This document shows positions 14,321 through 19,878 of a stretch of DNA of 19,878 nucleotides, one piece after another. Origin of the DNA: JBPCIX01 sp051005875. GTDB lineage: Bacteria > Actinomycetota > CADDZG01 > JAHWKV01. The position numbers and the translations under genes are program-made. The notes under the pieces are model-generated. The model saw only the letters and a program-made list of their open reading frames with translations. It did no database searches and was not told where the DNA came from. Within the stretch, counting starts at the first letter, position 1. Each line of letters opens with the position of its first letter. The stretch is taken from assembly GCA_051005875.1 (NCBI GenBank), contig JBPCIX010000018.1:1-19878 (forward strand), read 5' to 3'.

Positions 14321-15163
14321 CTACTTCATTCCCACGATGCAGCGAGCTACGCCCGGAACCCGGACCTTGCCGTCCTTTTCATACACACTCGCGTTCGCTA
14401 TGGCCGTCGCCCGGATCCGCTCCCGCGCCGGTTCGTCAACCTGCTGAAGCGCCGCAGCTGCCAGCGAGACGTGCTCGCTCATCATCTCCCAATACTCCGC
14501 GGGCGACGACGTCACTAGCTCGATGTCGACATCCCACTCGGCCACGTCGCGCAGCCCCGCGGCCTCGTACAAGGCGCTGACATAACCCGGGGCCGCGCAC
14601 CGAAACATATTCGGCGCGTCCGGGTCGGGTGGCGCCAACACCACCTCAGTCGCGATCGCCTGCATGAGAATCGCCGTCCACGGGTTTTCCTCGGGCTTGA
14701 CCCATACCGACGAGCAGATGCGTCCGCCCGGCTTAAGCACACGGGCGAACTCAGCCGTCGCTCTGGCCGCGTCAGGGAAGAACATGTACCCAAAACGCAC
14801 GGACATGCTGTCGAATATGGCGTCGCCGAAGGGCAGATCATCGGCGCTGCACACCTTCGTCTCGATATTGGTGACCCCCTGGGCGTCTGCTCGTCGCGCG
14901 GCGATGTCCAACATCTGCGGTGCGAGGTCGGTCAGCACGACGCGACCTTTCGGTGAGAGTCGAGCGATACTCAGACCCGGCTCACCCGTACCCGCGGCGA
15001 TGTCCAGATGCTGCTGATCCTCAGCGATATCGAGACTCTCGATCATCGCTGCCCCGACCGGGCCCAACTGATCCATGATGACCAGGTCCCACTTCTCCCA
15101 ACCGCCAGAGAGCCCTGCCCACGTCGCTCGCTGTGCGTCCCGGATCTCATCGGCGCTCGGCAT
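14321..15163 (-). CDS. Class I SAM-dependent methyltransferase (UbiE/Methyltransf_11-like)
   Basis: I start the 280-residue protein at ATG 15163 (MPSADEIRDAQRATWAGLS), which has a GGGAGGG ribosome site five bases upstream; a longer frame to 15211 lacks one. Motif I is LDIAAGTGEPGLS (about residues 56-68), motif II is VVLTDLAPQML, and the post-motif regions SADDLPFGDAIFDSMSVRFG and RVLKPGGRI follow in order. It should transfer methyl groups from S-adenosylmethionine to a small molecule. The DAQRATWAGLSGGWEKW opening is typical of UbiE-like stand-alone enzymes, but there is no ubiquinone or menaquinone gene nearby, so the substrate is open. Confidence 0.9.
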   Translation of the reverse strand: MPSADEIRDAQRATWAGLSGGWEKWDLVIMDQLGPVGAAMIESLDIAEDQQHLDIAAGTGEPGLSIARLSPKGRVVLTDLAPQMLDIAARRADAQGVTNIETKVCSADDLPFGDAIFDSMSVRFGYMFFPDAARATAEFARVLKPGGRICSSVWVKPEENPWTAILMQAIATEVVLAPPDPDAPNMFRCAAPGYVSALYEAAGLRDVAEWDVDIELVTSSPAEYWEMMSEHVSLAAAALQQVDEPARERIRATAIANASVYEKDGKVRVPGVARCIVGMK

Positions 15164-15235
15164 CGTCCCTCCCGCTATTGATACGTCCGGCAAACATTGC
15201 TTTCTAGTCAACCATCTAAATCAATCTTAAGACGC

Positions 15236-17340
15236 CTAGCTCGTCCGATGTGTTGAGCCGCACTGTTCTACGAAGCGGCATAGGGCGTTGGCTAGGCGCA
15301 TTTGTTCGGCTGTGCGGCATTCCACTTGGAGCAGGGTTGGGCTCCCTACGATGACCGCCAAGGCGCGGGCCCGGGAGACGGCGACGTTTAGGCGATGCAA
15401 GTCGTATAGGAAATTCATGCCGCGGGGCACGTCCGCGGCGCTTGAGGCCGTCATGGAAACCAGGACTACGGCGCCTTCCCTACCCTGGAACTTGTCAACG
15501 GTGCCTACTTCAGCGTTGTCCGGCAGATGCTGGGCAAGCAGCGACACCTGGGCGTTGTATGGGGCGACCACAAGAACGTCTTTCTGTTCCAAGGGGCGTT
15601 CCAGTCCCTTTTCGTTGATCCAGTTTTGGCTGATCAATGAGTCGTATTGCTCGGCAATCAGCTGCGCCTCTTCGATTGATGAGGTTCGGTTGTCCTGATG
15701 CTCGACCGGCGCCCAGCGAATACCCGATCCGGTCAACATCTGACTTCCTTTAACGATCTGTTGTTCGCACGAGGGGTCCGAGGTCAGCCGGATTTCATAA
15801 GCCAGTTCAGAAATAAATGAGCAGATCAAGGGGTGCATGCGGCGGGTGACGTCGATCGCAAACGTCGCCGGGCGAAAGCTTCTGATCCTGAGATGCGTCG
15901 AACGAGTACCGGTGAACTATTGACTGCTTCACTTGTTCAACCTCGCCGACGTATTCAAGCCCCGCCACTGCTTCGGAGTCCTCGAGTAAATCCTGTTCAG
16001 TGCATTCAAGCACTCGTCGGTAAAAGGCCCAGTAGTCGGGCTTGGCCTCCCGTCTATAGAAATCGAGAAGCTGAGACAACAGCCAAGACACCCGATCCTC
16101 ATCGGAGGCCTCAGATGACGGCGGATCTCCGGAGGGATACAGCTTGTTGGCAAGATCAACTGTGATTGCAACCTGGTCGGGAAGTTCTTCGGGAACGTCA
16201 TCCACTGGACTAACAAATCGAGAGATAGGTCTGCCGAACTGACTCTCGGCCTCAGGTCGTCGTGTTTCCAACCAGTCGCGCAGCTGCCGGGTGGAGTCGC
16301 AGTCGATGCGGTTGTACTCCTCGATCTCATCCAGGATTTTCTGATCCCCGGTTTGTAGCCAACGCTCGTATTCGACGATGCTGGATGCGGCCGAGGTAAT
16401 CTCGCCCTGCCGGGGCGAAAGGTAAAGACCCTCGATTTTCTTTAGCGAGTAGAGACTCGGTGCCGACCAGCAGGCCCTGGCGTATCACTCGGTAAAGGTC
16501 CACCAGGACTCCGCTTCGCATCAGATCATCAACCTCTTCCTCTCGCGTTGCGTAGCGCCCCATCAACTTGCCGAGGGCCGTCCGCTCATAAGAGGCGTAG
16601 TGGAAAATGTAAAGATCGGGGTGGTTCTTTCGGCGCTGGACAACAGAGTCGATGAAGTCCTCGAACGCACGTTTTTCTTCGCTGGGAGTGTGTCCCCAAA
16701 ACGCCTTGAAGCAGAACTCCCCCTTCTTTGTCCATCCGACTCCCAGCAGATACTCGAGTCCCTCATTGCTAACGAAGGGATCTCCCTCGATGTCGAAAAA
16801 CAGGTCGCCGGGAGAAGGTTCGGGCAAGGCGGCCAGGCCGATATCGGGCCCTTCGGTCTCAATGAATTCATAGGGCGGAGGGGTACCAGGGGGCTTGGGG
16901 CGGTGCTCGATCTGGAGACGGGCTTGTCGCTGAAGGCGGCCGAGTGTGCCATGACCGATTCCTTTGACGTTTAGGTCATCAGGCGCTCCGGCGAGGGCCG
17001 CGGAGGTTGAAATGCTTGCCCGTTCGGTGAGTTTCCTGGCTTGTTCTGCGTTGAGCCTTGCCACTAGGCAAAGCGCGTCCTCTTGTTGCCATTGCGTTTT
17101 GCAGGTGTCCTCCCAACGGCACAACGAGCAGTGCGGAACCGGCTCGGGATGGGTCGGTTTGGCTTCGAGGGCCTGGATGAATCGCCGCTTGGCGGCCCGG
17201 TAATAAGAGGCGTAATCGGCGAGCTGGAGGGGAATGCGATCCTGACCACCAAGCACCACGTAAATCTGTTCGGGTTCGGCACCTTGGAGCCTCGCTACCT
17301 GTTCCGCATAGTGACAGAGTTGAAGAACGGCCGAGGGACC
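15236..17340 (-). pseudogene. Decayed TM0106-type RecB-like nuclease / superfamily I helicase
   Basis: Three consecutive minus-strand pieces belong to one gene. The first (about 17338-16458) carries the end of the Cas4/RecB-like part with cysteines CSLC and C (Fe-S type) and an RNase H-like domain (DLFFDIEGDPF). A one-base insertion at about 16450-16458 shifts the frame in GTES-YSLKKIEG. The second piece runs through IDCDSTRQLRDW to about 15870. The third resumes at DVTRRMHPLICSFISELAYE and holds helicase motifs V-VI (VDKFQGREGAVVLVS and LNVAVSRARA). The whole segment with Walker A and B, several hundred residues in intact relatives, is deleted at about 15855-15870. The N-terminal RecB-like half is also gone. 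The protein cannot hydrolyse ATP. Confidence 0.85.
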
Positions 17341-17353
17341 GATCGTCCCTCGG
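17331..17353. repeat. Perfect 9-bp hairpin at the truncated end of the helicase relic
   Basis: CCGAGGGAC-CGATC-GTCCCTCGG can form a nine-pair, GC-rich stem with a five-base loop. It lies where homology to the nuclease-helicase stops. There is no T-run on either side, so it is not an obvious terminator. Confidence 0.6.
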
Positions 17354-17566
17354 ACCTATACATCGGCGCGATCCCAAATACACGGTACGGCTGCGCAAGA
17401 TCTAACCGAGATGCGATTTTGGGGAAGTCTTGAGTTCATGAGCCCCACTATAAGGAGAAGGGACGACAAATCTCCTTGTGGCTAACTGCTCCGCAGTAGA
17501 GAGCTGCCAAGGTCGGCTCGCAATCGTCGCCGCCTGACGCATGCCGAGCTCAGCGCGCCTGCGCCG
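17354..17566. other. Non-coding stretch between helicase relic and yjbQ-like gene
   Basis: No gene is recognised. A 7-bp inverted repeat (AAGGAGA at 17452-17458 and TCTCCTT at 17471-17477) is the only structure seen. It could be the downstream hairpin of the minus-strand gene at 17567, though it stands about 90 bases beyond its stop. Confidence 0.35.
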
Positions 17567-18028
17567 CTATTCGCCCATCACCTTTATGATCAGGCGCTTT
17601 GATCGGCCCCCGTCGAATTCGGCATAAAACACCTGCTGCCAGGGGCCGAGGTCGAGCCTTCCGTTTGTTATCGGCACGATCACCTGATGGTGCACAAGCA
17701 GATTCTTGAAGTGACCGTCGCCGTTGTCTTCTCCGCCGAGGTGGTGCCGGTAGTCCCCCGGGTCCGGAAGCAGTTTTTCCGCCACCTCGTTGGCCGGCTC
17801 TTTCCAGGTCGGCGGCGCGAGCTTGTCGAGCCACTCCATCGCATCTTCGTGAAGGCCGGGCTCGTCATCGTTCACCCAAACGCCGGCCGTGATGTGCATC
17901 GCGGAGACCAACGCCATGCCCTCGACTACCCCAGAATCCCTAACGGCAGCCGCAACATCTTCAGTAATTCGCACGAATTCACGACGATTCGCCGTCTTGA
18001 AGGTCTTATAAACAGTGTGGGATTTCAC
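17567..18028 (-). CDS. YjbQ / UPF0047 family protein (secondary thiamine-phosphate synthase type)
   Basis: The 153-residue protein matches the YjbQ family over its full length (about 130-150 residues). VRITEDVAAAVRDSGVVEGM and MHITAGVWVNDDEP open it, YRHHLGGEDNGDGHFKN follows at about 93-109, then LLVHHQVIVPITNGRL and LGPWQQVFYAEFDGGR. The conserved histidines and the H-x-x-H / GDGH cluster form the proposed active site. Family members show weak thiamine-phosphate synthase activity in vitro or complement it, but their real role is unsettled. No thiamine genes lie nearby. The gene looks intact and stands alone between two decayed genes. Confidence 0.9.
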   Translation of the reverse strand: MKSHTVYKTFKTANRREFVRITEDVAAAVRDSGVVEGMALVSAMHITAGVWVNDDEPGLHEDAMEWLDKLAPPTWKEPANEVAEKLLPDPGDYRHHLGGEDNGDGHFKNLLVHHQVIVPITNGRLDLGPWQQVFYAEFDGGRSKRLIIKVMGE

Positions 18029-18064
18029 TCCGCAATCCTACAGAACACGAGCCCCAGGTCCGCT

Positions 18065-18079
18065 GGAGGCTCAGCCTCC
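18065..18079. repeat. Short palindrome GGAGGCT-C-AGCCTCC
   Basis: A perfect seven-pair inverted repeat lies just beyond the carbonic anhydrase relic's stop codon (minus strand). It might be that gene's old terminator stem, although no T-run follows directly. Confidence 0.4.
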
Positions 18080-18104
18080 CTGGATGGCAAACCAAAGACG
18101 AAGC

Positions 18105-18265
18105 TTAGATCACCTCGCGCAGACGGCCTTTATCGACCTCGTAGACGAAACCTCGAATGTTGTCCTTTACCAGGATGAAGGGCTGGCCTTGATCCGCTCT
18201 ATCGACTGGCGAACGTCTTGCTCCAGGTCGCCAAAGGCTTCCATGCGTTTTGCTTTCGTTATGCC
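18105..18265 (-). pseudogene. Relic of a beta-carbonic anhydrase 3' end
   Basis: The minus strand reads AFGDLEQDVRQSIERIKASP, then one frame over PFILVKDNIRGFVYEVDKGR and LREVI with a stop at 18105-18107. This is the C-terminal signature of bacterial beta-carbonic anhydrases (DLExDVRxS-x-RIxxSPFI and IRGFVYDVxTGRL). A single-base shift lies inside the SPFI motif. The zinc-binding Cys/His residues and the rest of the enzyme are absent; upstream the sequence switches into repeat R3. No function is expected. Confidence 0.75.
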
Positions 18266-18271
18266 GAGCAA

Positions 18272-18352
18272 CGTGTTTACCGATGGCCGCCGATACCGCA
18301 GAACCTTTCTTATCCCGGAGCTTCTCTGGCTGCCACTAAACTGATCTCTCAT
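18272..18352 (-). repeat. Dispersed repeat R3, copy 2
   Basis: This copy of the acyltransferase ORF start begins with ATG 18352 (minus) and encodes MRDQFSGSQ through LRYRRPSVNTL, then runs in frame into the carbonic anhydrase relic. Its innermost 29 bases differ from copy 1 at about two positions; the rest is more diverged. Confidence 0.75.
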
Positions 18353-18376
18353 GCCAGTCGACCGAAGGATAACGCG

Positions 18377-18802
18377 ATGGGATCGTCCAAAGAAAACAAG
18401 GCTCTTGTGCGCAGATTTTACGAAGAGATGGACAAGGGCAACATCGAGGCCATGGATGAGTTGGTCTCGGAGGAATACATCAATCACAATCCCCCACCGT
18501 TTCCCGGATTGTCCCCAGGCCGCGACGGCTTGAAGGAGGCCTTCTCTGTGTTTTGGAAGGCCACACCGGGCCATCACGTTATCGAAGATCAAATCGCCGA
18601 GGGCGACAAGGTGGTGACGCGCCTGCGAGGAGTAGGTAAACATGAAGGCGATCTGTTCGGGCTTCCTGCCACCGGCAACGACCTTGATGTCGCCGCCGTT
18701 GCAATTCACAGGATTGAAAATGGACGCATCGCGGAGCATTGGTCGGCGGTTGACACTGCTGCAAACATGGCTCAGCTGGGGCTAATCAAGCTTCCCTTCT
18801 AA
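18377..18802 (+). CDS. SnoaL-like / ester cyclase family protein
   Basis: The 141-residue protein begins at ATG 18377 behind AAGGAT (18365-18370). It has the NTF2-like SnoaL layout: KALVRRFYEEMDKGNIEAMD with the opening helices, then EYINHNPP containing the conserved NHNP-type motif, GRDGLKEAFSVFWKATPGHH, VVTRLRGVGKHEGDLFGLPA, and the final strands IHRIENGRIAEHWSAVDTAA. Relatives include polyketide cyclases and many ester cyclase-like proteins of unknown substrate. A longer frame exists upstream, but it only reads repeat R3 and the anhydrase relic backwards. The gene looks intact and unlinked to any pathway here. Confidence 0.88.
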   Translation: MGSSKENKALVRRFYEEMDKGNIEAMDELVSEEYINHNPPPFPGLSPGRDGLKEAFSVFWKATPGHHVIEDQIAEGDKVVTRLRGVGKHEGDLFGLPATGNDLDVAAVAIHRIENGRIAEHWSAVDTAANMAQLGLIKLPF

Positions 18803-18807
18803 CTAAG

Positions 18808-18960
18808 GTGAGCACGGGCTACGGCGACTTTCCCGAGACCGCCGATGAACTATTTGCCTTGCCTCTTTCCGAAATTTACGCGGAAGAGAAATGAATTGGT
18901 GAAGTCCCTTAAAACCGGCGGTGAGGCCGAAGTTGAGCGTATTATTGTTAGGCAAGAGAT
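18808..18960 (+). pseudogene. Frameshifted relic of a small hypothetical protein gene
   Basis: From GTG 18808 the frame encodes DFPETADELFALPLSE before a stop at 18892. One frame over, and without a gap, the sequence continues as FTRKRNELVKSLKTGGEAEVER. Together they resemble the start of a hypothetical protein family I associate with Actinomycetota, with pattern DELFALPxxEFTAxRNxLVKxLKxxG. A one-base insertion around GAAATTTACG explains the break. The remaining two thirds of the usual protein are missing. Confidence 0.5.
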
Positions 18961-18988
18961 CTTTTTTTCGGTGGAATGGCGGAGCACC

Positions 18989-19267
18989 ATGGCAGTTAAA
19001 GCAGACGAACGGGTTCGGGGAGTCTCTTTTACCGCCGACTCCTTTACCGTGGAGTTGATGGATGGCCGCTCGATTACGACGCCCCTGGCTTGGTTTCCGC
19101 GACTATTGCACGCCTCAGTGGAACAGCGGAACATTTGGAACATCGCCGGCGGCGGCTACGGAATTCATTGGCCCGAGATTGACGAGGACCTTTCAACTGA
19201 AGGCTTGCTCCGTGGGGCGCCCGCTTCACCGCATTCGTTCATGGGGGCCCAAACCCAAGGCGCATAA
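18989..19267 (+). CDS. DUF2442 family protein
   Basis: I start the gene at ATG 18989, which has GGAG five bases upstream, rather than at the distant 18845 ATG that only reads the frameshifted relic. The 92-residue product has the DUF2442 pattern: RVRGVSFTADSFTVELMDGR, SITTPLAWFPRLLHASVEQR, then GGGYGIHWPEIDEDLSTEGL, the last being the family's hallmark. DUF2442 proteins are often encoded beside DUF4160 proteins in pairs that look like toxin-antitoxin modules; no DUF4160 gene is seen here. The final 15 residues go beyond the usual end and read into decayed sequence. Confidence 0.87.
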   Translation: MAVKADERVRGVSFTADSFTVELMDGRSITTPLAWFPRLLHASVEQRNIWNIAGGGYGIHWPEIDEDLSTEGLLRGAPASPHSFMGAQTQGA

Positions 19268-19275
19268 GGCTGGTA

Positions 19276-19329
19276 TAGCCGCGCGGTTCCGACAATCGCC
19301 CTTGTCGGCCAACTACCCGGGGCCGAAAA
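19276..19329 (+). pseudogene. Fragment of the two-helix membrane protein gene (cf. 961-1263)
   Basis: Bases 19290-19329 match 1085-1124 with about five differences in 40 and, in the matching frame, read PTIALVGQLPGAEN against ATIALVGQLSGAER. A weaker KAG-like piece precedes it, with a frame change between. Both ends of the gene are gone. It lies upstream of the 66-residue gene and a DUF433 fragment, in the same relative order as on the left side of the window. Confidence 0.65.
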
Positions 19330-19399
19330 CTTATCACCTCATTTTCTCTCTAGGCCCAAAGGCTCTCAAGGCATTGCGGCGTAGAATTAGGAGACGACA

Positions 19400-19600
19400 A
19401 TGACTAACGACTTACTTCCGCCGGGCTGGGATGAGGAAAGAATTCGCCGCGTTCTGGAGCACTACGAAACACAATCCGACGAGGAGGCCGCGGCAGAGGA
19501 TGAGGATCGTCACAGCCGGAACTCATCGACGATCATGGAAGTTCCTACAGAGCTCGTGCCCGTAATTAGAAAACTTATTTCCAGTCGTAAGGCGGTCTAA
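19400..19600 (+). CDS. 66-residue acidic protein, putative antitoxin-like
   Basis: The gene starts at ATG 19400 with AGGAG (19389-19393) six bases upstream; a TAGAAT hexamer at 19382-19387 could be its -10. The product opens with LLPPGWDEERIRRVLEHYET, continues with a strongly acidic stretch (QSDEEAAAEDEDR), and ends with TIMEVPTELVPVIRKLISSR. I recall similar small proteins (LLPxGWDxERVxxVLxHYExQ-EEEAVAEDE) in cyanobacteria and planctomycetes, annotated as hypothetical or presumed antitoxins. No toxin is recognised beside it within the window. Confidence 0.7.
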   Translation: MTNDLLPPGWDEERIRRVLEHYETQSDEEAAAEDEDRHSRNSSTIMEVPTELVPVIRKLISSRKAV

Positions 19601-19630
19601 CGGCCGAAATACCTGGTCACGTCACCCTCC

Positions 19631-19724
19631 CTTGGATGACTTCCCTAGCGTCCCGAAGGATCTTGTAATCGAGGCTCTTAAAGAAGCAAACGAGGCTCTG
19701 ATTCGTCTTGCGCATTCTGCTTGA
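19631..19724 (+). pseudogene. C-terminal fragment of a DUF433 gene (repeat R2, copy 2)
   Basis: These 94 bases reproduce the last 30 codons and stop of the DUF433 gene at 1666-1887, reading LDDFPSVPKDLVIEALKEAN onward. Six differences, four synonymous, indicate that the source copy was under protein-level selection before it was cut. No start codon or N-terminal half precedes it. Confidence 0.88.
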
Positions 19725-19767
19725 CGAGCAGTTACCCCGACAAGCAGGCCACGAGGAGAATTGAGCT

Positions 19768-19878
19768 ATGGGCATCACGGCTTATGGAGAAGGTGGCAAA
19801 AGTTTTTTCACTCAGCAGCAATGCGCAGAATGCTTCGCTTGGTTGCCAACGATGCCGGATCGCTGGAAGAAAGACGAT
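19768..19878 (+). CDS. Unidentified ORF, partial (continues beyond window)
   Basis: An open frame starts at ATG 19768 behind GAGGAG (19753-19758) and runs off the end with at least 37 codons (MGITAYGEGGKSFF, then TQQQCAECFAWLP). It has two cysteines three apart and is fairly aromatic. I do not recognise a family. The ribosome site makes it a likely gene start. Confidence 0.5.
   Translation, partial: MGITAYGEGGKSFFTQQQCAECFAWLPTMPDRWKKDD

Noticed and set aside
18218..18376. N-terminal extension of the SnoaL-like gene
   Set aside because: The added residues are repeat R3 and the anhydrase relic read backwards; ATG 18377 has its own Shine-Dalgarno.
18845..18988. N-terminal extension of the DUF2442 gene
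   Set aside because: It belongs to the frameshifted relic; DUF2442 proteins normally begin near the RVxxVxF motif.
1..19878. CRISPR array, tRNA, rRNA, insertion sequence transposase or integrase
   Set aside because: I found no regular spaced repeats, no tRNA-like cloverleaf ending in CCA that I could support, and no transposase or integrase motif on either strand.

Overview
The window is GC-rich bacterial chromosome with long, GC-ending coding regions. Two antitoxin genes start exactly six bases after a TANNNT -10 element, a leaderless arrangement common in Actinomycetota and Deinococcota. One gene remnant (18808-18960) resembles small hypothetical proteins that I associate with Actinomycetota. 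I therefore lean towards an uncultured actinomycete-like soil or water bacterium. This is a weak inference: there is no rRNA, tRNA or ribosomal protein gene here to confirm it.

Left part (1-4976). The window opens inside a minus-strand RNase J-like metallo-beta-lactamase gene. A dense accessory stretch follows: a small two-helix membrane protein with a 49-residue proline-rich partner, a nucleotidyltransferase remnant, a DUF433 antitoxin-like gene, a composite minus-strand ORF made of two unrelated pieces, and three toxin-antitoxin modules in tandem (ribbon-helix-helix/PIN, MazE/MazF, Phd/PIN). A truncated second DUF433 copy lies between them, and the relic of a helicase 3' end follows the last toxin.

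Centre (5115-15163). A giant cytoplasmic signalling protein fuses a Ser/Thr kinase, an AAA ATPase, a TPR-like region, GAF, histidine kinase and receiver domains. It converges with an acyltransferase-3/SGNH cell-envelope acyltransferase. Then come a 5'-truncated SDR/DUF2867 gene, an EamA transporter and a SAM methyltransferase.

Right part (15236-19878). This holds a decayed RecB-like nuclease/helicase of the TM0106 type (frameshift, loss of the ATPase core, missing N-terminus), a YjbQ-family gene, a carbonic anhydrase 3' relic joined to a copy of the acyltransferase gene's 5' end, a SnoaL-like gene, a DUF2442 gene behind a frameshifted relic, a 66-residue acidic protein, another DUF433 fragment, and an unidentified ORF leaving the window.

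The main theme is mosaic decay. Fragments of the same genes (DUF433, the two-helix protein, the acyltransferase start, the helicase end) recur in different places. The pieces at about 1.1-1.9 kb and 19.3-19.7 kb are collinear and bracket almost the whole window, as if an accessory cassette had been duplicated, or an island lay between two copies of it. I did not find a clearly new defence or metabolic system. The best candidates for something undescribed are the two-helix/49-residue pair and the translated-looking repeat at the acyltransferase start.
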